Part shown: piece by piece, positions 11,283 through 21,487 of the stretch | How the letters are laid out: every line of letters starts with the position of its first letter | Numbering within the stretch: position 1 is the stretch's first letter | The notes under the pieces: generated by a model | Databases searched by the model: none | Told to the model about the DNA's origin: nothing | The model's input: only the letters and a program-made list of their open reading frames with translations | Origin: Hymenopus coronatus | Lineage: Eukaryota > Arthropoda > Insecta > Mantodea > Hymenopodidae | Reading direction: 5' to 3' | Length of the DNA: 64,000 nucleotides | Assembly (NCBI GenBank): GCA_030762935.1 | Contig: CM060890.1 | Span: 151,624,129 to 151,688,128 of the forward strand | Translations under genes and position numbers: made by a program

Positions 11283-12440
11283 TCTGGGTAGCTCAGTAGG
11301 TTAAGTGCTGCAAATTACAGCACTAATTGGGAAATTCATTCTCACAATACACATAATAAGGACAAAACTTCCTTCAAATATGGCTTAAAAGTATATAATA
11401 ATTTACCAGGGAACTTCAAAAATATATCCTCTATAAATAAATACAAGACATAGATACACAAGTTTTTACTTTGAATGAATATGTTGAATACTGCAAGAGG
11501 AAAATTTAAACCAGGTGTTTATGAGAAAAGCTAAAAATATACTTTTAAACAAGTGTGACTATTTAGATTTAGAAGCCTGCTCACATTATAGTGACTGCCT
11601 TGAAGCCTTGTTCCTGTCCACCTGAGGGGGGCACCTCCACTAAAGAAAGGGCAACTTTGATGACAGTGCTGAACACCAGGATCCCAAGAAGCCTGCTCAC
11701 ATTATAGTGACTGCCTTGAAGCCTTGTTCCTGTCCACCTGAGGGGGGTACCTCCACTAAAGAAAGGGCAACTTTGATGACAGTGCTGAACACCAGGATCC
11801 CAAGAAGCCTACTAACATTATAGTGACTGCCTTGAAGCCTTGTTCCTGTCCACCTGAGGGGGCACCTCCACTAAAGAAAGGGCAACTTTGATGACAGTGC
11901 TGAACACCAGGATCCCAAGAAGCCTGCTCACATTATAGCGACTGCCTTGAAGCCTTGTTCCTGTCCACCTGAGGGAGGCACCTCCACTAAAGAAAGGGCA
12001 ACTTTGATGACAGTGCTGAACACCAGGATCCCAAGAAGCCTACTAACATTATAGTGACTGCCTTGAAGCCTTGTTCCTGTCCACCTGAGGGAGGCACCTC
12101 CACTAAAGAAAGGGCAACTTTGATGACAGTGCTGAACACCAGGATCCCAAGAAGCCTACTAACATTATAGTGACTGCCTTGAAGCCTTGTTCCTGTCCAC
12201 CTGAGGGGGCACCTCCACTAAAGAAAGGGCAATTTTAATGACAGCACTGAACACCTGGATCCCACTTTTTCAATGTTATCATTAAATGTAAATGTTTAAG
12301 AATATAGTCAATATTTAGAATTTGTTTTACATCTTTTGACAAAGCCATGAATTCTATTGTAATTTCGAAGGTGAATAAAATTATTTATTTATTTCTCATT
12401 CCAAGGGCATGGGTTCAAACCTCACACAGACCAATGGTTT
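11283..12440 (+). mobile_element. tRNA-like SINE split by a LINE 3' fragment
   Basis: A box A-like GGGTAGCTCAGTAGGTTAAG lies at 11,286, and a box B-like GGTTCAAACCTC follows only at 12,414. The two halves look like one tRNA-derived SINE separated by about 1.07 kb. The insert (about 11,335-12,398) is a LINE 3' piece. It has a decayed ORF2 end (HNTHNKDKTSFKYGLKVYNN, with stops), the 116-bp array, and a LINE-type end GACAAAGCCATGAATTC followed by AAGGTGAATAAA and an ATTT-type tail. The exact junctions are uncertain. Confidence 0.55.
11575..12266. repeat. 116-bp tandem array, six copies, inside a LINE 3' end
   Basis: GCCTGCT/GCCTACT starts recur at 11,575, 11,691, 11,807, 11,922, 12,038 and 12,154, giving periods of 116, 116, 115, 116 and 116. 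The unit includes GCCTTGTTCCTGTCCACCTG, GGGGCACCTCCACTAAAG and GACAGTGCTGAACACC. Related sequence occurs once in the LINE at about 22,963-23,025 (GGGTCCTGTTCATCTGAGG, then a short ACTTCAGCACAAGAGAAACC), so the unit comes from LINE 3' sequence. Copies alternate between GCTCAC and ACTAAC variants. Confidence 0.9.
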
Positions 12441-12479
12441 TTAACTGTGCTCAAATGATAAAATGCTGTAGACACCTCT

Positions 12480-13713
12480 ACACATATAATAAATGAAAGC
12501 TTCCCAAGTACATTTACACAGGTGGTAGTTACATCAACTTATAAACAGAAAGCTTCCAAACAAAATTATCATCTTATTTCTCTATGCTCTTGAAAATACT
12601 AGAAGGCCTTTTCTTAGAACAACTCCAGAATTGCAAAACCTGTTTGGCTTTCAAAGAAAGAAATCAACAATCTATGCAGTTAGGAAAGGAAATTTTATTA
12701 TAATTGTTTGAGCACTATATAGAAATGAATTAGTTCCTCATCTTTCTAAAGCATTTGACTGCGTTAACATTTAACACATTGGAGCCCAAGCCCGAGTATA
12801 GCTCAGGCCATCAAAATGTTGATGAGACCCATGCCCAAGCATAGCTCAGGTAGGTATTTCTAACACTTTTAATGCAATTCTACAACCTTAACTCGGTCTT
12901 GGGCTATGTGGCAAAGAACATACATCAGTTATCGTTTAGTTGTCAGATTTGTGCTGCCATCTGTCCTTGTTTTAGTCAACTATTAGGAAATTTAGGAGAG
13001 TTAGTAATATTGGCTACTCTCAGGTAGTCATGCCATTTTCTTTGAAGGTGGTGGGTGATCTGTTTGTTACGTTTGTGCTCTTAAATGTTAAAATGCTGCA
13101 TTTTCCTCGATTTCTGTGAACTGGAGCTGAAATTCAGGATACAAATGAAGCTCTGGAAAATTCTGATTCTGAGGGAGAATTTTTTGAACTTTGATTAAAT
13201 GGAGTGTAAGCAGCTTTATGCAGTTTTTTTCAAACTCATATTTGATACTTGTAAATTTAAAAAAAAATATTAATACGGAAGTTAATGACTATTTTCTTAC
13301 TTGTTGAGAAATCCTTGAATGCCATAATTTAGATTGTCCCAATACTTTTTGGCAGATTTAATTGATGTACTGTAAATAATAACTCAAAGTAGGCATAAAA
13401 ACCCTGGGTTTCTTGGCACTTCAACTACAGAAATGCACAGGCTTCAATGTGTTAAACATCTGCTGGGCAAATTGGAATATTATGGCATAAGAGGCATTCT
13501 GCTTCAATGGTTAAGCTCATACCTGCAGTGTATTGAAATAATACATAACACATGGAGTGCCACAGGGGTCAAAATTGGGACCATATCTATTTATCTTGTA
13601 CATAAATTACTTTTTCAAATTAATACAGGAAGCTGGAAGTTTAGCCATTGAGTATGCTGATGATACAACAATAGAGGCCGGAATATAATACAAATTCCTT
13701 ACTAGAATTAATT
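12480..13713 (+). mobile_element. LINE reverse-transcriptase fragment split by a miniature element
   Basis: Before 12,771 the degraded translation gives the early reverse-transcriptase blocks (HLISL, LEGLFLEQL-like, GFQRKKSTIYAV-like, LSKAFDCVN). After 13,455 it continues with HLLGKLEYYGIRGILLQWL and SSYLQCIEI, then a decayed PQGS...GP block and YADDTT-like sequence near 13,656. The order matches the LINE at 28.6-29.2 kb. It is interrupted exactly within motif A by the TTAA miniature element. Many stops and frameshifts make it dead. Its C-terminal part may be the piece at 14,220. Confidence 0.75.
12771..13455. mobile_element. piggyBac-type miniature element, copy 2 (nested)
   Basis: Bounded by TTAACACATTGGAGCC and GGCTTCAATGTGTTAA: 12-bp inverted ends plus a TTAA duplication on each side. 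About 685 bp, colinear with copy 1 at 5,913. It sits inside the reverse-transcriptase fragment just after the codons for KAFDCVN, so it is younger than that LINE. No coding capacity. Confidence 0.87.
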
Positions 13714-13875
13714 AGAGCCTACTTACGAGGGTTTTTCCAAAATGCCTCCTATTTTTTTTGTGGCGACTATGGATGTCGTTGGTGTATTGCAAATGCTTGA
13801 ACCTTCCTCTTTCATCTGTAGGTGGTCCATTGTTCTGCAGTAGTTGGCGCAGTAGTAGTTGATATGACACATATA
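13714..13875 (+). mobile_element. Probable mariner-like end fragment
   Basis: TACGAGGGTTTTTCCAAAAT followed by GCCTCCTATTTTTTTTGTGG resembles the terminal inverted repeat and early 5' region of mariner-type elements (TA target, then CGAGGG...AATGCCTCC). The opposite end and a transposase are not visible, so this is a fragment. Confidence 0.4.
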
Positions 13876-14150
13876 TAAAACTGAGATGTGTGATTGAATT
13901 CCTCATTCCTCAACAAATTGTGCATGTAGACAAGAGCAATGTGAGGCAAAGGTGGTGAAAATGGTGTGCATGACAAGTTACAACCTGGTCGATTGGGCGT
14001 AAAAATCCTTAGCATGGCTTCCTTTGGAAGGGAAGTAAAGCCTTTGAGAGGCCTCTGAGCAAAATTAAGAGGTCGTTCATGCCCAAAATAGAATGGGACA
14101 CTGAGAACCACTGTAGTTAAAGACCGTCCATAAATAAAACTTGATTTCCA

Positions 14151-14219
14151 TGTATGTATGGATGTGCATGTGTGTGTATCTGTGTGTATGTGTGCATGTG
14201 TGTGTGTGTGTATGTATTG
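14151..14219. repeat. TG/TATG microsatellite
   Basis: Imperfect TG-rich simple repeat with TATG and CATG interruptions. It generates the His/Thr-rich minus-strand frame seen here. Confidence 0.9.
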
Positions 14220-14840
14220 AAAATGTTGCAAAAGACATATGCAATCATTTACCTCACTCGATCAGGGAATTACAGGAAGAATTTTTTTTGGTAGTGTTTA
14301 ACACCTGCTTTAACTACTTATGGCACAGCAGGCGGTGACACTGGTGATACATGAATCAAGATGGAGCACCGGTGGAATGTGATGGTGGGGGAAACCAGAG
14401 AAAACCCACCCAGTACCGTTTTGTCCATCACAAATCTAAAGAAGAAGTGAAGAAACTTAATGCAATAAAGACTTACCTGATAAAAACTCTTTTTACTCAA
14501 TTGATGAATACAAAAATGAGTGCTTGTAATTTTATTTCCAAACATTTGTTTTCTATAATTTGTGAACTATTTTACGTATGTCTGTTCAGACCTGTATTTA
14601 GTTTTATTTGTTAAATTGGTAATCTAAATATATGTCTTCTAGCTTTTATCAAGTTGGCGATGCTTAATCTACCATTAACTTTCCAAAATTAGTAAATAGA
14701 TACTTTATCTATCAATATTTATACTGACCTGTTTAATTTGATTATGTAAATATGTATTTTATCCACTGTATAATTGACATTGCTTTATAATAACACAAAG
14801 TGAAACTGTTGAAGCACTCTTGTGGCATGAAATTCTGGCA
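14220..14840 (+). mobile_element. LINE 3' fragment interrupted by a SINE
   Basis: GCAAAAGACATATGCAATCA with TTTACCTCACTCGATCAGGG aligns with the LINE C-terminal region at 29,780-29,820. After the SINE the sequence resumes with KKLNAIKTYLIKTLFTQL, matching the end block near 29,850-29,890, followed by AT-rich 3' untranslated sequence. It could be the 3' part of the same LINE copy as 12,480-13,713, with other insertions between. Confidence 0.6.
14281..14413 (-). mobile_element. SINE 3' half, minus orientation
   Basis: Reverse complement of the SINE ending at 15,236: the poly(T) start GAATTTTTTTTGGTAGTGTT, then TTAACTACTTATGGCACAGC, ATGGAGCACCGGTGGAATG and GGAAACCAGAGAAAACCC. The tRNA-related head is missing, as expected for 5' truncation. 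It lies inside a LINE 3' fragment and is therefore younger than it. Confidence 0.72.
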
Positions 14841-14984
14841 CATCGGTGATCCAACCCCCCCTCCCCGGTATACACAAGTAGGGTTGAGTAAGTTAACTCT
14901 GCCAATTCAAGACATGCTTAGTCTTGGTACGAGGTTTGTTTATGAGAGACATACGTCCTGAGTTTTAATCCATAAACAAATGTG

Positions 14985-15236
14985 ATGGGTCCCCTACTCA
15001 CCTAAAACATGATGCACTTGTAAATTTACCTAGATGGCCCAGGTTGATCCCAAACGACCGCATGTGAGATTTGTTGTGAACAAAGTGGCGCAGGGGCGGG
15101 TTTTCTCCGGGTTCTCTGGTTTCCTCCACCATCGCATTCCACCAGTGCTCCATCTTTATTCATGTATCATCAGTATCACCACCTGCATTGCCCTAAGTAG
15201 TTAAAACAGGCATTAAACACTACAAAAAAAAAAAAA
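14985..15236 (+). mobile_element. SINE with poly(A) tail
   Basis: GGCGGGTTTTCTCCGGGTTC and CTGGTTTCCTCCACC form a GC-rich body of the kind conserved in animal SINE superfamilies. It is followed by GGCATTAAACACTAC and a run of A ending at 15,236. A tRNA-like head is only suggested (CAGGTTGATCCCAA near 15,040), so the 5' boundary is approximate. The same 3' half occurs inverted at 14,281. Confidence 0.6.
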
Positions 15237-15981
15237 CTGTAAATTTGCAAAAAGTGTATTCCTGATGAGCTCAGTCATCTATTGTTCCCAGACTACACAG
15301 ATGACTCCAGTGGTCTTTGATCGGATGTAACAGAACCTCTTGTCAGGGATGAGATTTTCAAACACATTACACATTAACAAATAATTCCAAAATAGGTTAG
15401 GTGTGTTAATTTATAACAGATACATTCCTGTCTCAAATTAATCCATCAATCATCACTGAAATGTTACAACTCTGTATATATGTAATAGAATGGGACATAT
15501 TGTAAAGTGCATTCATATAATATAAGAAACAACAAACTTAGGTAAGCTCTAAATAAAGATCACTAAAATGTATTGGGGTAGTGATATGTATGTACAATAT
15601 TCTGTCTAAAAAAACAAAACATTAAGCTCATAAAAATATATCTAACAGAGCAGGATTTTTAAAGTATTGATAAATATAAAAATGTTAATTATATATATTT
15701 TAGATATTTACTCTTTATGTATTCATTTTATGAAATGACATGTCCGTTATATGTAAACTTAAAGGATAAAATAGAATGAAATGAAATAAAATAGGTATTT
15801 ATATGAAATAGAAAGTAATAAATAAACTGTTTTGCACCATCCTTTTAAAATAAGTTCCATTACAAATGATTTTACCTATAACATGAGCCACTTATGGGTC
15901 AAGTTTGCTCTTTTGAAAAGTATTATTGAAAAGCAGAATCAGCTTTTAAAATTAAAGTAATGGCCAAGATTTCGATAGGTT
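15237..15981. other. Unassigned AT-rich sequence
   Basis: Includes simple AT-rich stretches (for example GAATGAAATGAAATAAAATA near 15,773). No gene or element was recognised. Confidence 0.4.
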
Positions 15982-16183
15982 GAGTCAGACTGAAAAATTC
16001 AGTGCCATAGCTGGGATTTGAACCATGGATCTCTAGCCGGTTGCTCTACCACTGAGCTAACTTGACAACATACTGGTAGATATTTAATACCACAACTGAC
16101 TTGCATGTTTCTTGGTAAACTTGAGACTGGGAGATCCATGGTTCAAATCCTGGCTGTGGCATCAAATGTTTCAGTCTGACTCT
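15982..16183 (-). mobile_element. Foldback element built from a tRNA-like SINE head
   Basis: The left arm 15,982-16,033 (GAGTCAGACTGA ... CCATGGATCTC) is the approximate inverted complement of the right arm 16,131-16,183 (GAGATCCATGG ... TCAGTCTGACTC). The arms are about 52 bp around a loop of about 97 bp. On the minus strand the left side holds a tRNA-type box A (TTAGCTCAGTGGTAGAGC) and box B (GGTTCAAATCCC). The right arm carries a second box B. The result is a long hairpin with internal Pol III promoter parts. Confidence 0.7.
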
Positions 16184-17130
16184 ACATTTCCAACCCCTGT
16201 CATACGCACGACTTGTGTGAAAAACAATTAAATCAAAACTAATTGACAAGATGTTTGCATATACTAATTCTCTAACCCTGTACAATTTTGGTGAATAAAT
16301 TAGCCTCTAAAATTGGAAATATTAATTTTCTTTAGTAATTTAAACAATTTAAATATTGTATTTCCTCTTTTTCTTATACTTTAAACACTGTCCGAAAAGG
16401 CCACCATATAACATTATTCTTCAGCATGCTTGGTTTTATGCCATACCTACTTTTTTGGAAATAAATAAATGAGCAAAACGTTATGCATTTCTTCAGCAAC
16501 TGCTGCCACCACGAGCTAGACAGAATTAACAACAGTTTTAACATCAACAAGAAGCCGCAACCATTTTGCTTTACCACAGCCGACCATTCTCATAGAGAAA
16601 ATAGGAAAGGAGAAAATCTGTCAGTAAGAAATGAGAAGGTATTATTGCACTGAGAGAAGATTGTTCTGGCAAAGTTGGCGATGAACAGTAAGACTGACCC
16701 ATCTTACATACACATCCTTTCGTCTGGGAGCTCTGCAACAAAAAGTCATTACACATATTCCTATAATAAAACTAACCAACATTTTTCAATTTTGAATAAA
16801 TCATTAATACTTTAAACCAGTTTTGAACTTCTTCTTAATACACAGCCTAACCCATTAATGTAATTAAGATGTTTATTGTTATTGGATTTATGAGGCCTTA
16901 ACGATTACATCAGTTAGGGAGTTGGTATTTTAAATATCATTAACACATAATAAATATTAAATGGTCAAAGCTACCCAAATATTTGGGATACTATGACTGC
17001 CACATTCATTTTCAGTTAAACTACAAGGTCTGGTAGAGAAAGGGCAATTTTAATTAAGTGTTTTTATCATACACAAGAGTCACTCTGAAAGTTTTAATAT
17101 TTTAAAAATATAGATCTGGTATTTGTATCT
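16184..17130. other. Unassigned AT-rich sequence
   Basis: Open frames on the minus strand at 16,374-16,756 show no family motifs. An acceptor-like TTTTTGTTGCAG at about 16,750-16,735 (minus) is not followed by a convincing exon. Confidence 0.4.
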
Positions 17131-17355
17131 TTTCAAAGTATTCTCCATTGTATTCTTTATTACTTCTGAGCCTTTCAAAGTATTCTCCATTGTATTCTTT
17201 ATTACTTCTGAGCCTTTCAAAGTATTCTCCATTGTATTCTTTATTACTTCTGAGCCTTTCAAAGTATTCTCCATTGTATTCTTTATTACTTCTGAGCCTT
17301 TCAAAGTATTCTCCATTATATTCTTTATTACTTCTGAGCCTTTCAAAGTATTCTC
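17131..17355. repeat. 42-bp tandem array, left segment (about 5.4 copies)
   Basis: The unit contains TTCAAAGTATTCTCCATTGT followed by ATTCTTTATTACTTCTGAGCC. Five nearly perfect units stop at TATTCTC, where the LINE begins. The same array resumes at 21,488 on the far side of the LINE. Confidence 0.95.
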
Positions 17356-17371
17356 AACAAGCAATATCAAG

Positions 17372-18415
17372 ATGGCGGCGGCAGGTATGGTTACTCGAGC
17401 CATGCATTTAAACAGTTCAAATAATAATAACCTTAATAATATACAGTCAAATGAAGTGTTGTGCACATCAAAAAACACAAAAGGATCACGAGGAAATAAG
17501 GACAACGCAGCCGATAAGGTAAATTGCGAATTATATCATCATCAAGAAAATCTGTCTACGGCACCCAATTCACCACGTGATGCCGAAACAATAGCATCTC
17601 TACATTTAGTAATAAATATGTTAAATAGAGACTTGCTGAAATCTCAAAAAGAAGCGGATGATTTCAAGGAATAAGTTCGCATACTTCAGAAGGAAAATGA
17701 AGATTTAAGAAAAAAGATAACTGACCAGGACAGTTATGCTACAGTTGTTAGAAATAAAGCATCACGCCGAATGTCTATGCTACCTCGAGGCGCTAATTTC
17801 ATCAGCTCCAACAGATACGAAGTACTGGATCAACAGAAAAATACAGACATGGTAGCGAAAAGGAAGGATCCTGTAAACAATAATATGCCAAACACGCAAT
17901 TTAAGGATAAAAAAGTGCTTGTGGCCGGTGACTCTATATTAAAATTCTCTGGTGAAGTGTGCATGAAAAAAGGTTATAAGGTGCATTGTTTCCTGGGCAT
18001 TAAGGTGCGTGAACTACAAGAAAAAATGGAATGCATGAACCTTAAAGAAAACAAACCTGAGGTGGTGCTGCTGCATGCTGGCACAAATAATAACATTGGT
18101 TATAGGGTAAGTGCGGAAGAAATCATGGGTGATACTATGGACTTAGTCAATGCTATCAGATCCCAACTACCAGATGTGAAAATTATAGTAAGTGGTGTCC
18201 TGCGTAGACGCAATGTTGGGATTAGAAGAACAATGAGAATTAATCAGGAGCTCAACTGGTTATGTGATGTAAAAAACTGTATAATGTGAGACGGCAATTT
18301 TTGGTTCTGTGACGATGATTTTGGTAAAGATGGGATCCACCTGAATCGAAGAGGTTCTTTCAAGTTTGGCAATCTACTCACTGATGTAATAACTTCACTT
18401 TTGCAGGAAAACTAG
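17372..18415 (+). pseudogene. LINE ORF1, esterase-type, two premature stops
   Basis: The start is the ATG in AAGATGGCGGC at 17,372, the first ATG of the element; the same context (AAGATGGCAGC) opens the copy at 24,612. Codons 1-100 are Asn/Ser/Lys-rich, and a charged helical stretch (SLHLVINMLNRDLLKSQKE onward, continuing KENEDLRKKITDQ) is a probable coiled coil for ORF1 multimerisation. An SGNH/GDSL hydrolase domain follows: KVLVAGDSILKF (nucleophile Ser), VVLLHAGTNNN (Gly/Asn block) and DGIHLNRRG (Asp-His pair). TAA at 17,672 and TGA at 18,287 interrupt one continuous frame, the second just before the Asp-His block. ORF1 proteins bind the element's RNA; the esterase role is unsettled. The frame ends at TAG 18,413-18,415. 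Confidence 0.85.
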
Positions 18416-18423
18416 AAACTAAA

Positions 18424-21354
18424 GTGGTGGATGAAATAGTAAACATAAATTCAGTGCAGTCAGCAAGTTATGAGATACTTCTCTCCTGTTCAAATGACAT
18501 TAATCAGATTATGCTGCAAAATATACAATGCATGAAAAATAAATTGATAGATCTCGACCTAATGTTAAACCAGGAATATACAAATGTAGATATAGTATGT
18601 ATGACGGAACACTGGCTCAAAGATGATGAATGTGCATTGTATACAATTCCTAAGTATTGCATGGTAAACGCATACTGTAGGTTAGATCGTAAAAATGGGG
18701 GTGTAGGTATTATTCTAAGATCTGATCTGCAATACAAAAATATTAATCATACATCATATTTAAATGAAGAAATTTATTTTGAACATGTTGTATGTCAAAT
18801 CATATACCCTAATTTTAAATTCCTGGTCATCTGTATATATAGATCCCCTGATGGTAATATTGATATATTCTTAGATAAACTTGATATGATGTTGGGTATC
18901 TTACAAAATATAAAGCTTCCTATAATATTGTGTGGAGATTTTAATATAGATTGTTTACTTGATTACCCTCTAAGAATGAAAATACTCATGGTTACTGACT
19001 CCTATAACCTCAAGCTACTAATACAAAATGCAACGCGTATCACTAGCTCTTCAAAAACATGCTTAGATCAGGTCTTTGCCAGCTGCAATTTTCCTTATTG
19101 TACAATCAATAACATTAATACAGGAATCTCTGATCATAACTCAATATTTGTAAACCCGGAACTACCGGAGAAGAGTAATAAAATTTCATCTAAGGAAAAC
19201 AAAACCATTTACAAGTGGGTATTTAATGAGCAAAATATAGACTATTTTAAGCATATTTTAAGTATAGAGTCTTGGAATACTTTAGATAATAATTGCGTTA
19301 ACAAAAAAGCAGCAGATTTTTTTAACATAATCTCCCATTATCGGGACGTAGCATTTCCATTAAAGAAAGTGAGACCCTACTCTAATTTCTCGTCTAATTG
19401 TAAAAGTTGGCTAACAAAAGGCATTATTTTATCATGTAAAAGAAAGAGGATGCTTAGGGAAGTTAATAAAATGACAGAGAATCCCAAATTTAAAGAATAT
19501 TTTAAAAAGTACTGTAACACTTTATATAAAGTTGTAATTGCAGCAAAGAAATTATATAATGACAATTATATTAATAGTCACCAGAATAAGGGCAAGGCTA
19601 TTTGGAACATAGTAAAAAAAGAAACTAATAGTACACAAAAAAAATGATAAAATAACATTAACTGTGAATAACAACACAATAGAAAATAAAAAAACAATCA
19701 CTGACACATTTAATAATTACTTTGCAGTAGTGGCTAAGAATTTAACTAAAACCATGCCTCCATTATCTGATAATATAACCTCACCACAGATTATAAATAA
19801 TTATGCCTCACTTTATTTATTTCCAACTACAGAAAAAGAAATAGAACAAACTATTAATAGTCTAAAAAATAAAAAAATGTAGTGGATATGACGATATACC
19901 TGATGCTCTCGTAAAGGAATGTGGAACTTATTTACTCAAACCATTAGCAGATATCTGCAATATATCCCTTACTACCGGCTGCTTTCCGGATGTTTTCAAA
20001 ATTGCTAAAATTGTGCCCATTTATAAGAAAGGTAATAAAACCTGTGTTGAAAATTATAGACCCATTTCTTTACTCTGTGTGTTTGCTAAAATACTCGAAA
20101 AAATAATGTACAATAGATTAGTACTCTTTTTATTAAAGTACAATATAATATCTGAATCACAGTTTGGGTTTCAAAAGGGTAAGTCAATAAATATGGCTAT
20201 TTTCTCCTTTTTAGAAGAAATATTTAGTGCAAAAGACAAGAATGAACATGCCTTAGGGTTGTTTGTTGATCTATCTAAGGCATTCGACACAGTAAACCAC
20301 AACATTTTATTAAATAAGCTTGAAAATTATGGCATCAGAGGAGTTGCTAATGGCTGGTTTAGATCATACCTTACAAATAGAGCCCATTTAGTCGAAATTG
20401 ATGGTATGCGGTCAAATTTACAAATAGCTGAGTGTGGTGTACCACAAGGCTCCATATTAGGGCCAGTTCTCTTCCTTATTTATATAAATGACTTACCATT
20501 ACGCATGACTCCCGTTAATACTGTTTTTTTTTGCAGATGATGCAAACTTTGTGTTCAAAAGTCATTGCCAAAATTCGCTACAACGGACTATACATGACTC
20601 AATGTCAAAATTGTGTAACTGGTTAAATTATAATAAATTATTGTTAAATGTTAATAAATCAAGCTACTTAAATTTTGAAAAGTATCCAAACCTCACAAAT
20701 CAATTCCAAATACTTGTAGAAAATAGCCCAATAAGTTACCAACATTCTACTAAATTCCTTGGTATTACAATTGACAACACATTAACATGGAAAGATCACA
20801 TTCTCATTCTTAGTAATAAATTGAATCGTTTAACTTATGCAATAAGAGTGTTAAGCAAAGTTTGTAGTAAAGAGGTAATGAGAGTGGTATACTTTGGATA
20901 TATACATTCAATAATTTCATTTGGAATACTCTTTTGGGGGAACTCTACCCAATCAAATATAGTATTTAAAATACAAAAGAAAATATTAAGAATAATGAAT
21001 CAGGAACCACCCCATGCTCCAAGTAAACCTATCTTTGAAGAGCTTAACATACTCCCTCTACCATGTATATATATCCTAGAAACAGTCTCCTTCATTCATA
21101 ATAATATGCAATGTTTTAAGAGAAACAAGGATTATCATGCCCATAATACCCGAACAGCTGAAGCAATACATCTACAGTGTCATCGACTTAATAAAACTCT
21201 CAATAGTGTATCCCACAAAGGAATAATTTTATATAATAAGATACCCAAATCTTTAAAAGCTGTGCCAGGAAAATTCTTTAAATCTAAAATGTATAAATGG
21301 TTATTAAAACACAAATTTTATAGCATAAATGAATTTCTTAACTTAGATATTTAA
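18424..21354 (+). pseudogene. LINE ORF2: endonuclease-reverse transcriptase, three homopolymer frameshifts
   Basis: The N-terminal apurinic-type endonuclease nicks target DNA: QNIQCMKNK, TEHWLKDDE, GGVGIILRSD, ICIYRSPDGN, LCGDFNID and GISDHNSIFV keep all the usual catalytic positions. The reverse transcriptase primes on that nick: ENYRPISLLCVFAKILEK, SQFGFQKGKS, FVDLSKAFDTVNH, GVPQGSILGPVLFLIYIND and the FADD active site. The thumb/C-terminus follows (KFLGITIDNTLTWKDH to FYSINEFLNLD). The open pieces are 18,424-19,647, 19,664-19,882, 20,013-20,540 and 20,551-21,354. The breaks coincide with A8 at 19,637, A7 at 19,871 and T9 at 20,524, each one base too long. There is no ATG at the very start of the frame, which overlaps the ORF1 end; the first in-frame ATG is 18,511. 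Confidence 0.9.
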
Positions 21355-21487
21355 CTACTTAACTGTATTCTGTCACACCTGTATATTGTATATTTATATT
21401 TCTTGTAATAATTAGTTTGTAAGTCTTGACGAAGCCATATGTACAAATTGTATATCCTCTGTGAATAAAAAATTGAATTGAATTGAA

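Larger units (their letters stand above)
17356..21487 (+). mobile_element. Near-complete LINE (CR1/L2/Jockey-group), 4.1 kb
   Basis: The element starts AACAAGCAATATCAAGATGG and ends in AATAAAAAATTGAATTGAAT, a short TTGAA-type tandem tail typical of some non-LTR families. It carries an ORF1 with a coiled-coil-like region and an SGNH/GDSL esterase domain. ORF2 has an apurinic-type endonuclease plus reverse transcriptase and no RNase H. It is inserted into a 42-bp tandem array present on both sides. Its lesions are two stops in ORF1 and three single-base homopolymer shifts in ORF2, so it is the youngest LINE in the window. Esterase-type ORF1 is known from CR1/L2 elements, which supports that assignment. 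Confidence 0.92.

Noticed and set aside
13812..14231. A 139-codon minus frame with a His/Thr-rich start.
   Set aside because: It runs through the TG microsatellite and mariner-like and unassigned sequence; no motif.
16010..16075. Possible tRNA gene on the minus strand (box A and box B present).
   Set aside because: No proper acceptor stem or anticodon arm could be paired, and box B is duplicated in an inverted arm. Treated as a SINE-derived foldback.
16571..16756. Minus-strand stretch after TTTTTGTTGCAG as a possible exon.
   Set aside because: The downstream open part is low complexity with no matching donor or motif.
17080..17505. Minus-strand frame with repeated NTMENTLKGSEVIK.
   Set aside because: It is the reverse reading of the 42-bp array, with no independent support.
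17123..17674. A 183-codon frame that begins inside the 42-bp array and runs into LINE ORF1.
   Set aside because: The array part is a chance in-phase extension. The LINE starts at about 17,356 and its first ATG is 17,372.
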